64,000 nt of DNA from an uncultured Bacteroidales bacterium. Its GTDB lineage: Bacteria > Bacteroidota > Bacteroidia > Bacteroidales > F082. Positions 33,901-43,439 of this stretch are shown in pieces. Below the pieces are notes generated by a model, which saw nothing but the letters and a program-made list of their open reading frames with translations, was not told the origin of the DNA and did no database searches. Numbering within the stretch: position 1 is the first letter of the stretch; the number at the start of each line of letters is the position of its first letter. Location: assembly GCA_905236635.1 (NCBI GenBank), contig CAJOCJ010000002.1, positions 1 through 64,000 of the forward strand. Direction: 5' to 3'. Both the position numbers and the translations under genes were made by a program.

Positions 33901-35614
33901 TATTATATAATTTTGGAATAGCGTTGATCAATTTCTTTGTATAGTCGTTTTGAGGGTTGTTGAAGATCTCATCGGCGTCGCCGAGCTCCACTGGCTTTCC
34001 GTTGTACATCACGAGGATACGGTCGGACATGAAACGTACGACGCTGAGGTCGTGGGAGATGAAGATATACGTGAACCCGAAGTCTTTTTTCAGGCGGTTG
34101 AGGAGGTTCAGTACCTGCGCCTGTACCGAGACGTCGAGTGCCGACACCGACTCGTCGCAGATGATGAGTTTAGGCCGCACCGCGAGGGCTCGTGCTATGC
34201 ATATACGTTGTCTCTGACCTCCTGAGAACTCGTGCGGATAACGTTGATAATGCTCAGGTTGCAACCCCACCTCGGTGAGCAGCTCGCACACCTTGTCGCG
34301 GCGTCTCTTGGCGTCGGGTTCGATGCCATGCACCATCATCGGCTCCGCTATCGCGTCGCCGATGCGAATCCTCGGATTCAGCGACGAATACGGGTCCTGG
34401 AACACTATCTGGGCATGTTTGCGATAATCACGTAAGTCGTTGCCTTTCAGAGACATCACGTCTTTGCCCTCAAAGATAATCTTGCCATCAGAAGGCTCCA
34501 CTAGACGTAGGATCGAGCGACCCAGAGTGGTCTTCCCGCAGCCTGACTCGCCCACGAGGCCGAGCGTCTCGCCCGGATAGACGTCAAAAGTCACGTCATC
34601 GACAGCTTTCACGTGGTCATAGACGCGGTTGAAAACGCCTTTTTTGAGCGGGAACCATGTCTTCAGATGCTCCACCTTCAAAATAGGGTCGCGACTGTAT
34701 ATCTCATTCAGATGAGATTCTCTTTCTTGTTGAGTGACAATAAGTTGCTGTTTAAAATCGGCTGTATCGCTCCATGTGCCGTCGAGGAACTCCTTCACTA
34801 TTGGAAGACGTTTCAGTCGGAAATCCATAGGCGGGCGGCATGCCAGAAGACCTTTCGTGTATGGGTCTTTCGGGTAATTCAGTACCTCTTGAGACTCGCC
34901 ATATTCGACGACCTTGCCATCGTGCATAACCAAGATATCATCTGACACCTCCGACACCACGCCGAGGTCGTGTGAGATGAAGATCATCGAGAGATTCTCT
35001 GTCTGTTGCAGCTCTTTCAGAAGCTTCAGTATCTCTTTCTGCACCGTAACATCGAGGGCTGTGGTCGGCTCGTCGGCTATCAGGACTTCAGGGTTGCATG
35101 CCAGTGCCATCGCTATCATCACACGCTGTTTCTGACCGCCAGATAGCTCATGCGGGTAGCTCTTGTATATCGCCTCGGGGCGTGGCAGCATCACTTTCTT
35201 GAAAAGGTTTATCACGCGGTGATGCGCCTCTTCCTCGGTGACGTCTTCGTGGGCAAGGATAGCCTCTGTCACTTGGAATCCGCACTGGAACACAGGGTTG
35301 AGCGAAGTCATCGGCTCCTGGAATATCATGGCGATGCGTTTGCCGCGAATGTCGTGCATGTCTTTCTCCTCGAGATGCAGTATGTCTTTCCCGTCGAGGG
35401 TTATCTCGTCGGCTGTGATTCTCGACTGCCGTTCATTCAGCAGGCGCATCACCGCGAGGTTGCTCACCGACTTGCCGGAGCCCGACTCGCCCACGATACC
35501 CAGAGTCTTGCCCTGCGGCACCTCAAAACTGACACCATGCACCGTCTCGTTCCATTCGCCATCGCGAAGGAAACTCACCTTTAGGTTCTTTATATGAAGC
35601 AATGCCCGAGTCAT
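33881..35614 (-). CDS. Fused oligopeptide/dipeptide ABC transporter ATPase (DppD-DppF type)
   Basis: 577 aa with two complete nucleotide-binding domains. Domain 1 (about 1-260) has Walker A GESGSGKS, signature LSGGQKQR and DEPTTALD. Domain 2 (about 310-560) has [16 protein letters not shown] and [12 protein letters not shown]. The oligopeptide-type C-terminal segment ([16 protein letters not shown]) follows domain 1, and [15 protein letters not shown] follows domain 2. No permease or binding-protein gene is adjacent, so partners must be elsewhere. The last residues (NSVELRV) and the stop codon come from a heptamer repeat, so the original C-terminus has probably been altered by a few residues. 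Confidence 0.92.
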   Translation of the reverse strand: MTRALLHIKNLKVSFLRDGEWNETVHGVSFEVPQGKTLGIVGESGSGKSVSNLAVMRLLNERQSRITADEITLDGKDILHLEEKDMHDIRGKRIAMIFQEPMTSLNPVFQCGFQVTEAILAHEDVTEEEAHHRVINLFKKVMLPRPEAIYKSYPHELSGGQKQRVMIAMALACNPEVLIADEPTTALDVTVQKEILKLLKELQQTENLSMIFISHDLGVVSEVSDDILVMHDGKVVEYGESQEVLNYPKDPYTKGLLACRPPMDFRLKRLPIVKEFLDGTWSDTADFKQQLIVTQQERESHLNEIYSRDPILKVEHLKTWFPLKKGVFNRVYDHVKAVDDVTFDVYPGETLGLVGESGCGKTTLGRSILRLVEPSDGKIIFEGKDVMSLKGNDLRDYRKHAQIVFQDPYSSLNPRIRIGDAIAEPMMVHGIEPDAKRRRDKVCELLTEVGLQPEHYQRYPHEFSGGQRQRICIARALAVRPKLIICDESVSALDVSVQAQVLNLLNRLKKDFGFTYIFISHDLSVVRFMSDRILVMYNGKPVELGDADEIFNNPQNDYTKKLINAIPKLYNSVELRV

Positions 35615-35639
35615 TTTGTTTTGTCCTTCTTTTTTTTGT

Positions 35640-35779
35640 TTTTAGTTTAGAGTTTAAAGTTTAACGTTTAGAGTAGTTTAAAAGCTTTTAGTTGAAAGTT
35701 GGAAAAGTTTATACACTTAAAACTTTAGAACTCAATACTTTATAACTACTTTCAACTCTACACTCTAAACTCTACACTA
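35640..35779. repeat. AACTCTA/TAGAGTT heptamer arrays, inverted pair, second copy
   Basis: TTTAGTTTAGAGTTTAAAG-type units at 35640-35675 face AACTCTACACTCTAAACTCT-type units at 35752-35779. The layout is like that at 33767-33900, and in both cases the right-hand array begins directly at the 3' end of a minus-strand gene. The whole 165-nt gap between the YfcC-type gene and the ABC ATPase gene is made of this material. Confidence 0.85.
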
Positions 35780-37339
35780 TTAAAATCCTTCAAGCTGCAT
35801 CAGTACCGTTGGTACAAGCAATATTCCCCCTATAATTATTAACATCAAAATTAACTTCCAGACCCATTTGAACCATTTCTGATATGGGATCTTTGCCACT
35901 CCGAGGGCACCGATGAGCACTCCCGAGGTAGGCGTTATCATGTTGGTGAAGCCGTCGCCGAACTGGAACGCCATCACCGTGGCCTGACGGCACACCCCGA
36001 TAAGGTCACCAAACGGAGCCATGATAGGCATGGTGATAGCAGCCTTTGCCGAACCTGACGGGATCACGATGTTGATAAGCGTCTGTATGCCATACATTAT
36101 CTCGACCGACGCCACCTTGCCGAAGTCGGACATCGATTTCGACAGGCCGTATAAAATCGTGTCGATGATGCCGCCGTCCTGAAGGATTATCACTATGCCG
36201 CCAGCGAGACCGACCACCACTGCTGCCGACAGGATATCCTGCATTCCTTCGATGAACAGCTTCGCTATGTCGCTAGCGCTCTTGCCGATTGCCACGCCAC
36301 TGCAGATGCCCATAGCGAGGAACAGCGACGCAATCTCCATAACATACCAGTCGTAGCCCATCACGCCAACAATGAGGTAGATGATGGTGTAAAGCAGCAT
36401 CACAAGGATGAAGTTATGCACCGTTTTTCGTAAGGAAAGTATGCCGATAACGGCAAAAATGCCTGTCAATATCGGTATTATCGGCATGGTGAGAGCCTTA
36501 GCACCCACCACGAGGGTCGTCTGAGGATTCAAAACAGAGAAAATCGTCATTGCAACAAGCAGGAAAGCATACACAAACCAAGCCGAACGAGGCACATATT
36601 TTTCAAACTCCTGCCCTTGCGCCGACGAGTTCTTACGCCAATAGGCATCATCGTCGAACATTATAGAAGACTGCGGATTTCTCTTGACTTTATGGGCATA
36701 ATGCAGCACAAAGGCGATGCCGAAGATATTGATGACAACCCAACAGAAGATACGGTAGCCGATGCCAGAAAACAGCGGCACTTCTGCTATACCTTGCGCT
36801 ATGCCTATCGTAAACGGGTTCAGGATGGCGCCCGCGAAACCGATATGTGCAGCCACATACACCATGCAGAGACCCGTAATACTGTCGTAACCCATTGATA
36901 TTGCGAGCGGTATGACGATAATCACAAAGGCGATGCACTCCTCGCTCATGCCAAAGATGGCACCGAAAAGGCTGAAGAGCAGCATTATCAGCACGATGAT
37001 GATGTTGTCTATACCTAAAAATCCTATAACACGATGATTTTCAAGTCGTTGCGTAAATTTTAAAAACGAAAAGATACCCATGTCGATGGCACGGCTTTTG
37101 TTCATGATCCAAAACGCTCCGCCAATCATCAAGATAAATATGATGATTTTCGACTGCTGCACGAAACCGTTGAAAAGCGCTGAAAACACCTGCCATGTCT
37201 GCGGTTGGTAATTGCCGTCCTGATAATAAAACACGCCATCGATGTATTTGCCGGGACGGATAAACCACGTCATGACGGCGGCGATGACGATTATGAAGAA
37301 GACAATTACAAAAGTATGCGGTACCTTACGCTTTGACAT
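35780..37339 (-). CDS. YfcC/DcuC-family inner-membrane transporter
   Basis: 519 aa with about 12 hydrophobic segments. The family is placed by the start RKVPHTFVIVFFIIVIAAVMTWFI, the segment GMSEECIAFVIIVIPLAISMGYDSITG, the gating stretch ALVGLAGGIVI-like (VVVGLAGGIVIILQDGGIIDTIL), and PSGSAKAAITMPIMAPFGDLIG. Members are often annotated as C4-dicarboxylate or basic amino-acid/peptide transporters; the substrate here is unknown. It shares a direction with the peptide ATPase and serine dehydratase genes, which points to amino-acid or peptide metabolism. A TATCTTTG box lies 14 nt upstream. Confidence 0.88.
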   Translation of the reverse strand: MSKRKVPHTFVIVFFIIVIAAVMTWFIRPGKYIDGVFYYQDGNYQPQTWQVFSALFNGFVQQSKIIIFILMIGGAFWIMNKSRAIDMGIFSFLKFTQRLENHRVIGFLGIDNIIIVLIMLLFSLFGAIFGMSEECIAFVIIVIPLAISMGYDSITGLCMVYVAAHIGFAGAILNPFTIGIAQGIAEVPLFSGIGYRIFCWVVINIFGIAFVLHYAHKVKRNPQSSIMFDDDAYWRKNSSAQGQEFEKYVPRSAWFVYAFLLVAMTIFSVLNPQTTLVVGAKALTMPIIPILTGIFAVIGILSLRKTVHNFILVMLLYTIIYLIVGVMGYDWYVMEIASLFLAMGICSGVAIGKSASDIAKLFIEGMQDILSAAVVVGLAGGIVIILQDGGIIDTILYGLSKSMSDFGKVASVEIMYGIQTLINIVIPSGSAKAAITMPIMAPFGDLIGVCRQATVMAFQFGDGFTNMITPTSGVLIGALGVAKIPYQKWFKWVWKLILMLIIIGGILLVPTVLMQLEGF

Positions 37340-37348
37340 AAAATATTT

Positions 37349-37380
37349 TTTGCAAAGATAAGAAATAATATGTAATTTTG
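37349..37380 (+). promoter_or_regulatory. Promoter of fba
   Basis: TTTG at 37349-37352, a 20-nt spacer and TAATTTTG at 37373-37380 match the Bacteroidetes consensus very well. The box ends 30 nt before the fba ATG. Confidence 0.7.
37353..37360 (-). promoter_or_regulatory. Candidate -7 box of the YfcC-type gene (divergent)
   Basis: Reverse complement TATCTTTG fits TAnnTTTG and ends 14 nt before the ATG at 37339. It lies within the spacer of the fba promoter, so the two promoters overlap and may compete for polymerase. Confidence 0.5.
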
Positions 37381-37410
37381 CAGTTAGAAAATTATTAAAA
37401 ACATAATAAC

Positions 37411-38415
37411 ATGGTAAATTACAAGGATTTAGGACTGGTGAACACCCGCGAGATGTTTGCTAGAGCGGTGAATGGCGGTTATGCCATCCCAGCTTTCAAC
37501 TTCAACAATATGGAACAGATGCAAGCCATCATCATGGCGGCAGTGGAGACGAAATCGCCAGTGATTCTTCAGATTTCGAAAGGCGCACGTAACTACGCCA
37601 ACCAGACTCTGCTTCGTTATATGGCAGAAGGCGCTGTGGCATACGCCAAGGAACTCGGCTGCGAGCATCCTGAGATAGTGCTTCACCTCGACCATGGCGA
37701 CTCGTTTGAGCTCTGCAAGAACTGCATCGAGATGGGATTCTCATCGGTGATGATCGACGGCTCGGCATTGCCATACGACGAGAACGTGGCGCTGACCCGC
37801 AAAGTCGTTGACTACGCTCACAAATACGACGTCACCGTTGAGGGCGAACTCGGCGTGTTGGCAGGCGTTGAAGACGAAGTGTCAGCTGAGGAGAGCCACT
37901 ACACAAAACCTGAAGAAGTGATCGACTTCGTGACCAAGACAGGTGTTGACTCACTCGCCATCTCCATCGGAACATCACACGGAGCTTACAAATTCACTCC
38001 AGAGCAGTGCACCGTCGACCCTAAGACCGGCCGTCTGGTGCCTCCTCCGCTGGCATTCGACGTGCTCGAGGCCATAGAGAAAAAGCTTCCTGGCTTCCCC
38101 ATCGTGCTTCACGGCTCATCATCGGTGCCACAGGACGATGTTGACATCATCAACAAATACGGCGGCGGACTTAAGGCAGCGGTGGGCATCCCTGAGGAAC
38201 AGCTCCGCAAGGCAGCGAAGTCGGCAGTGTGCAAGATCAACATCGACAGCGACAGTCGTCTCGCCATGACAGCGGCCATCCGCAAGACCTTGGCAGAGAA
38301 ACCGGCAGAGTTTGACCCTCGCAAGTACCTCGGACCAGCCCGTGACCACATGAAAGAGCTTTACATGCATAAGATCATCAATGTGCTGGGAAGCAACGGG
38401 AAGTTGGCACATTAA
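37411..38415 (+). CDS. fba: Fructose-bisphosphate aldolase, class II
   Basis: Zinc-dependent aldolase of glycolysis and gluconeogenesis, 334 aa. Zinc ligands and active-site motifs are seen in LHLDHGDSFELCK, VEGELGVLAGVED, GTSHGAYKFTP and VLHGSSSVP. The AFNFNNMEQMQAII start region is typical. The promoter immediately upstream is one of the best in the window. A short heptamer array and a bidirectional terminator follow the stop. Confidence 0.96.
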   Translation: MVNYKDLGLVNTREMFARAVNGGYAIPAFNFNNMEQMQAIIMAAVETKSPVILQISKGARNYANQTLLRYMAEGAVAYAKELGCEHPEIVLHLDHGDSFELCKNCIEMGFSSVMIDGSALPYDENVALTRKVVDYAHKYDVTVEGELGVLAGVEDEVSAEESHYTKPEEVIDFVTKTGVDSLAISIGTSHGAYKFTPEQCTVDPKTGRLVPPPLAFDVLEAIEKKLPGFPIVLHGSSSVPQDDVDIINKYGGGLKAAVGIPEEQLRKAAKSAVCKINIDSDSRLAMTAAIRKTLAEKPAEFDPRKYLGPARDHMKELYMHKIINVLGSNGKLAH

Positions 38416-38430
38416 AGTGTAGAGTTTAGT
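38414..38430 (+). repeat. Short TAGAGTT-type heptamer array after fba
   Basis: TAAAGTGTAGAGTTTAG starts with the fba stop codon itself. Same unit and same sense orientation relative to the gene as the arrays after the YfcC-type and ABC ATPase genes. Confidence 0.7.
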
Positions 38431-38440
38431 AAACAAAAAA

Positions 38441-38468
38441 GACCTCTGAGAAATCGGAGGTCTTTTTT
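38441..38468. terminator. Bidirectional Rho-independent terminator between fba and T9SS gene
   Basis: GACCTCTGA and TCGGAGGTC form a 9-bp stem (one G-T) with a GAAA tetraloop. Six A before and eight T after it allow use by both convergent genes. Confidence 0.92.
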
Positions 38469-38487
38469 TTGTTAGACAGAAATCCTG

Positions 38488-39321
38488 TTATTCTTTCGTG
38501 AATCTCACGCTGTTTTCACCAAATTTTGCGATGTAGAGGCCTGTCGGGAGTTCGCTGACGTCGATGGCTTCTTCGCTGCTCACATTGACAACTTTCACCA
38601 GAGCGCCAAAAGCATTGTAGATGCTCACCTCTGTGTTCTGTTCAAGCCCATTGATGTATAGCACATCTTTTGCAGGGTTTGGATAAACCGACAACGTTTC
38701 GACACCAATTTCAACCACATTGTTATTTGGTCCGAAAACGAGCTTCGTGTTTGCGCGATAATTTATGGCCATTTTATCACCAGTAAATGCACCGAGGTCG
38801 TATGGATTAGGATTATCCGTGTCGCTGTTATAAGTCAATGATTTAAAGGAAGCGTCGGTATATTTGAAATAGCGAATTGCCCAGTTTTCAGAGTTCTTAT
38901 CAATAGCAACCATCAGATTGTCGGTACCATTGTAATAAAACGGTGTGTCAAACTCAATGGTCATCCAATCATCGACATTAGCGGGGATAGTCCACTGACC
39001 GGAAAAGACCAGGTTATCCTCTGCAAGTGGCTCAAAATCAACACCATCCTCAAATATGCTTCTCGTCACATTTTTCATATAAACGTTGATGTCGGCAGTG
39101 AAGTCGCTGTTGTAGCTATACGCGGTGCGAAACTTTATTGCCTTGATGTAACCGGCAAATTCAATTTCTTCCGCCATATAAATCTGCTCGGTGAATGCGT
39201 ATTTATAAAACAAATTAATTGGAACACGATCGGTTATCTCAGTACCTTCGCCGATGGTAATCGTTTGAGAATGAGAGACGAACGAAATGAATAGAAGTGC
39301 TAAAAGTAGTGTTTTTTTCAT
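38488..39321 (-). CDS. Secreted T9SS cargo protein, gingipain-adhesin-like N domain
   Basis: 277 aa. The signal peptide ends FVSHS/QTIT. The main domain (FTEQIYMAEEIEFAGYIKAIKF ... DDWMTIEFDTPFYYNGTDNLMVAID) resembles domains repeated in surface adhesins and hemagglutinins of Porphyromonas-like bacteria. The last 75 residues are a type A sorting domain (LSVYPNPAKDVLYI ... VRFTKE). This tail is nearly identical to that of the adjacent gene, also at DNA level, so the pair shares a recent copy event. It starts 1 nt after the stop of the next upstream gene. Confidence 0.87.
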   Translation of the reverse strand: MKKTLLLALLFISFVSHSQTITIGEGTEITDRVPINLFYKYAFTEQIYMAEEIEFAGYIKAIKFRTAYSYNSDFTADINVYMKNVTRSIFEDGVDFEPLAEDNLVFSGQWTIPANVDDWMTIEFDTPFYYNGTDNLMVAIDKNSENWAIRYFKYTDASFKSLTYNSDTDNPNPYDLGAFTGDKMAINYRANTKLVFGPNNNVVEIGVETLSVYPNPAKDVLYINGLEQNTEVSIYNAFGALVKVVNVSSEEAIDVSELPTGLYIAKFGENSVRFTKE

Positions 39322-39322
39322 A

Positions 39323-41095
39323 TTATTCTTTCGTGAATCTTACGCTGTTTTCACCAAATCTTGCGATGTAGAGGCCTGTCGGGAGTTCGCTGACGTTGAT
39401 GGCTTCTTCGCTGCTCACATTGGCAACTTTCACAAGAGCGCCAAGAGCGTTGTAGATGCCCACCTCTGTGTTCTGTTCAAGTCCGTTGATGTAAAGCACG
39501 TCTTTTGCAGGGTTTGGATAAACACCAAGACTCTCTGCCGCGATGTCATTGACACCGTCTACAATGTTATAATCGATTGTATAAGCGATAAATTGTCCAT
39601 AATTAACATAACAATATGGAAGATCGCAAATTGACGGGTCGCCATTGAAACTAACTGTCGCATCAGTCAAAAAATAATACCCTGGTGCAGGATCAAGTGT
39701 GACTTCCATAAAATAGCCAGCGTTTTCGAGGTCGAACACATCTGACGGATCAAGCACCTGATCTACATTTTTAAACCAAGTAACATCACTAATCGAATAT
39801 GGTGCACCATCTGGTACAGTCACGTCATAGTTAGGATGAGCGCCCCACACAGGTGCCACGAAATTGGTGATATCAACTTGATTTATAGGATAAAGATTAA
39901 AAGAAATATTATCGAGAGCGGTGCAATAGCCGTAAGCGTTCTCACTTATAAATGCAAAATAATACACGCCGTTAAGTCCGCTTAAATTGATGGAGGCTGT
40001 TGTCCAATCGACACTTTCCATATTTTGATATCCGCTAAATAAAGTAAAAGGACCATCGGGAGCAGTACTATAACCAACAGACAGGTTGTTAATATCACCT
40101 CCCCATGATGGTGTGGCGTATGCAAAACTCAACGTACCCGCATTTTGAATATGGACGGCAGGAGAAACCAAGAAGTCGGTACCACCACTGCTACTGCCGT
40201 TTTTAAAGAGCGACCGAATATGATATGCCTCCAATGTTCCCTGGCTGCATGCTGCTGCAACATACCATCTTGTATCATTAGAACTGTATGTCTTCCAGCC
40301 GTCATCTATACCATAATTGAAATTAGCTAACAACGGCAAGTCGCGAAGCTCATAGATACCGATAATATTAGGGGCCTGCTGAATATCGCCGTAAAGACAC
40401 AGCTTGTCTTCGTATGGGCCCACAAACAGACCTCCACTACTGCCATCGTCAAAGCCTGGTGTTGCTGAAAAATCGAAAATGGGGTCTGGATTGAGACTGC
40501 CACCGCTTATAGTGTAATCATATATCTTGCAGTCATCATTACAGAAGCAGTAAATGTGTTCGGAACCGTCTGCTTCTTTGTAATATGCCAAACCAGAAAC
40601 GCTCTCTGGAGCTACATATGTATCCCAATTAACTGTACCATCAAGATTTATTTGTTTCAAGTTGCCAGACCAGTTACCAATAACCCAAAAATAGCCCCCA
40701 TCGAAAGGATCGTAAGTGATGGCACGCATGTTACCATACTCCGAAGTTGTTGTACTAACCAAGCTCTTGTTGTAAAAATCAACACAATAGATTGTAGTTG
40801 TACAGTCAACACCATAAAAATACCGTCCATCGTAAGTCATGTCGCGAAGATAGCCGCAGCCTGTAATTTCGAATTCATCGACCAGGTTGCCTTGCATGTC
40901 ATACTGGTAAAACTGATGTGATGCATCACTACTCCACGCACTTGTAAAGATGTAGAATCCATCGGTGACTACACCATACTGCCTGCCTGAGGTGGCGCTG
41001 AAGCTATACTTCAAATCCCAGGCGTCATTTCCATTGGCGTTTGCCATAAAATCCATGGCCAAAAGCGCTGTCAGAACAAGTAAAAATCTTTTCAT
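39323..41095 (-). CDS. Secreted T9SS cargo protein with propeller-like and choice-of-anchor-J-like domains
   Basis: 590 aa with signal peptide (LLVLTALLAMDFMANA). Residues about 25-245 contain propeller-like repeats (GRYFYGVDCTTTIYCVD, AITYDPFDGGYFWVIGNW). Residues about 255-405 resemble a cleaved-adhesin/MAM-like domain (FNYGIDDGWKTYSS ... FAFISENAYGYCTALDNISF). A linker is followed by the type A sorting domain (LGVYPNPAKDVLYI ... VRFTKE). It probably binds host or food glycans or proteins on the cell surface. It forms a two-gene operon with the smaller T9SS protein. Confidence 0.85.
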   Translation of the reverse strand: MKRFLLVLTALLAMDFMANANGNDAWDLKYSFSATSGRQYGVVTDGFYIFTSAWSSDASHQFYQYDMQGNLVDEFEITGCGYLRDMTYDGRYFYGVDCTTTIYCVDFYNKSLVSTTTSEYGNMRAITYDPFDGGYFWVIGNWSGNLKQINLDGTVNWDTYVAPESVSGLAYYKEADGSEHIYCFCNDDCKIYDYTISGGSLNPDPIFDFSATPGFDDGSSGGLFVGPYEDKLCLYGDIQQAPNIIGIYELRDLPLLANFNYGIDDGWKTYSSNDTRWYVAAACSQGTLEAYHIRSLFKNGSSSGGTDFLVSPAVHIQNAGTLSFAYATPSWGGDINNLSVGYSTAPDGPFTLFSGYQNMESVDWTTASINLSGLNGVYYFAFISENAYGYCTALDNISFNLYPINQVDITNFVAPVWGAHPNYDVTVPDGAPYSISDVTWFKNVDQVLDPSDVFDLENAGYFMEVTLDPAPGYYFLTDATVSFNGDPSICDLPYCYVNYGQFIAYTIDYNIVDGVNDIAAESLGVYPNPAKDVLYINGLEQNTEVGIYNALGALVKVANVSSEEAINVSELPTGLYIARFGENSVRFTKE

Positions 41096-41178
41096 AGTAT
41101 TAAAAATTTGTTGATAATATTTTTATTGCCAATTGAGACTACAAATATCAAACATATTTTTTAAAAAACCAAATTTTT

Positions 41179-43368
41179 TTAATAAAAATGACGAGGCCGT
41201 TTTTTCGAAACCGTATTCGGCCTGCTAACCAGTGTAAAGTCCATTTGTTTTTTGATTAAATCGACGGCTTCAATGCGGACTTTCACGGGGTCGCCGAGTT
41301 GGAAGATGGTGCCGCGCTCCTGACCGATGACACGGAAATTCTCCTCATCGAGGTAGTAGAAATCGTCCTGAAGGGTGTTGTAGCGCACCATACCCTCACA
41401 TTTGTTGTCCTTGAGTTCCACGTAGATACCCCATTTGCTGATGCCAGAGATGAGTCCGTCGAACACATGACCAATCTTATCCTGCAGATATTCAGCCTGT
41501 TTGAACTTCACCGACTCGCGCTCCATCTCGGCAGCCTTGCGCTCCATCTCGGAGGCATGCTGGCATAGTACCTCATACTCATTTTGACTCACACTCGGCT
41601 GATTTTCAATCATATAACGCTCAATGAGACGATGAACCATCAAGTCGGGATAACGGCGGATCGGCGAGGTGAAATGGGTGTAATATGGGAACGCCAAGCC
41701 ATAATGCCCGATGTTGACAGTGCTGTAGACAGCCTTTGCCATAGTGCGAAGTGCCACTGTCTCAACAAGATTCTTCTCTCCCCTGCCCTCGACGGCGTCG
41801 AACAAGGCATTGTACGACTTCACCAGGTTTTCGCGCGTGCTGATGTTCATCGAAAAGCCCAAACGCGACACCAAAGCGATGAAATTGTACAGTTTCTCGG
41901 GGTTAGGCTCGTCGTGGACACGATACACGAAGGTGTAGCCGTGATATTTCGAATCTTTCTTGCCAATCGACTCGGCTATAGTCTTGTTACTCAACAACAT
42001 AAAGTCCTCGATAAGCATGTTTGCCTCATTCTGCACCTTCACATAGGTGTCGATAGGATGCATCTTCTCGTCGAGCACAAACTTCACCTCTTCGCTGTGG
42101 AAGTTGATGGAGCCTTGCGCCATGCGTTTCTCACGAAGTTTGGTAGCCAAGTCGTTGAGTATCAATATTTCTTCTTTGAAATCACCATCGCCTCCCTCAA
42201 TCATGGCCTGAACTTCTTCGTAGGCAAAGCGGCGGTTTGACTTTATGACCGTCTTTCCTATCCATTTGTTAAGAATTTCGGCTTTGTCGTTCATCTCGAA
42301 CACCGTCGAAAACGTCAGTTTTTCCTCATTGGGGCGAAGTGAACATACGTTGTTGCAAAGCTTCTCTGGCAGCATCGGGATGGTTCTATCGACCAGATAA
42401 ACTGAGGTACCACGTTCCTGAGCCTCGCGGTCGATGGCAGAACCTGGCTTTACGTAATGGGAGACATCGGCGATATGGACTCCCACTTCGTGGTTGCCGT
42501 TAGGAAGCTTGCGATAAGAGATGGCGTCGTCAAAATCCTTGGCGTCTTTCGGGTCGATAGTGATAGTAAAGACATCGCGGAAATCCCTTCTTTTCTTAAT
42601 TTCAGATGATGAGATCTTGTCAGAAATTTGGTTTGCCTCTTTCTCGACATCTTTCGGAAACTCCAGTGGATACTCATATTCAAGGAGTATCGACTGCATC
42701 TCGACGTTGTTCTCTCCCGGGTAGCCAAGCACTCTCACCACCTCGCCGAACGGGTTGCGCGAGTTGTCGGGCCAGTCGGTCATTTTCACTATGACTTTCT
42801 GTCCGTCCTTGGCTTTGTTATAGCTGCCACGCGGGATGTAGAAATTGACCGGCATCGTCTCGCGTTCCGACACCACGAAGGCGTAACCATGTGATATTGA
42901 GAATATTCCGACAAACTCAGTACGGGCTCTTTCAAGCACTTCCACAATTTCGCCCTCCACCTTTTTCGACTTACGTTTCGGGAACATCGCCACGCGTACT
43001 TTGTCGCCATGAAGCGCCTTTCCTGTATTGTTGGAGGCTATCTGTATGTCCTCGCCGCCGTCTTCAGGCACCACGTAAGCCTTGCCAGTGCTCTTCATAT
43101 CGACAATGCCGACCACATACTGCGGCTTCGGTCCGTATTCGCTTACCAAATCGGGGTTAAGGACATAGCTATATGGATGATCCTCAACAAGTTGGCCATC
43201 GTGAGCGAGGGTCACGAGGACCTGGTATATCACGTCTTTGCCCGCAGCGTCGCGAACGCCCATAATCTTGGCAATCTGCTTGTAATTCATCGGCTTGAAT
43301 GGGTGCTCGCCGAAAATTCGCAGGATAGTGTTTACGAATGTGCTGAGGCTATTTCTTTTTTTCTTCAT
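41179..43368 (-). CDS. rnr: Ribonuclease R
   Basis: 3'-5' exoribonuclease for structured RNA, 729 aa. Order of domains: N-terminal winged helix (LRIFGEHPFKPMNYKQIAKIMGV), cold-shock OB domains, RNB catalytic domain with TIDPKDAKDFDDAISYRKL, HIADVSHYV and FTSPIRRYPDLMVHR, and a C-terminal S1 domain (GLISGISKWGIYVELKDNKCEGMV) with a basic tail. Normal length. Heptamer repeats lie directly upstream, between it and the four-helix-bundle gene. Confidence 0.96.
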   Translation of the reverse strand: MKKKRNSLSTFVNTILRIFGEHPFKPMNYKQIAKIMGVRDAAGKDVIYQVLVTLAHDGQLVEDHPYSYVLNPDLVSEYGPKPQYVVGIVDMKSTGKAYVVPEDGGEDIQIASNNTGKALHGDKVRVAMFPKRKSKKVEGEIVEVLERARTEFVGIFSISHGYAFVVSERETMPVNFYIPRGSYNKAKDGQKVIVKMTDWPDNSRNPFGEVVRVLGYPGENNVEMQSILLEYEYPLEFPKDVEKEANQISDKISSSEIKKRRDFRDVFTITIDPKDAKDFDDAISYRKLPNGNHEVGVHIADVSHYVKPGSAIDREAQERGTSVYLVDRTIPMLPEKLCNNVCSLRPNEEKLTFSTVFEMNDKAEILNKWIGKTVIKSNRRFAYEEVQAMIEGGDGDFKEEILILNDLATKLREKRMAQGSINFHSEEVKFVLDEKMHPIDTYVKVQNEANMLIEDFMLLSNKTIAESIGKKDSKYHGYTFVYRVHDEPNPEKLYNFIALVSRLGFSMNISTRENLVKSYNALFDAVEGRGEKNLVETVALRTMAKAVYSTVNIGHYGLAFPYYTHFTSPIRRYPDLMVHRLIERYMIENQPSVSQNEYEVLCQHASEMERKAAEMERESVKFKQAEYLQDKIGHVFDGLISGISKWGIYVELKDNKCEGMVRYNTLQDDFYYLDEENFRVIGQERGTIFQLGDPVKVRIEAVDLIKKQMDFTLVSRPNTVSKKRPRHFY

Positions 43369-43371
43369 AGT

Positions 43372-43432
43372 TGAGAGTTTAAAGTGTAGAGTTTAGAGAC
43401 AGTTTTAAAGTTTAGAGTTTTAAGTTTATAGT
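43372..43432. repeat. TAGAGTT-type heptamer array upstream of rnr
   Basis: GAGAGTTTAAAGTGTAGAGT and related units read in the + direction in the 71-nt gap between rnr and the four-helix-bundle gene. It faces the AACTCTA-type array at 43822-43937, so the small gene lies between inverted arrays. Confidence 0.85.
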
Positions 43433-43439
43433 ATTTTGT

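Noticed and set aside
41584-42240. 218-aa plus-strand ORF
   Set aside because: Antisense to the conserved RNB domain of rnr.
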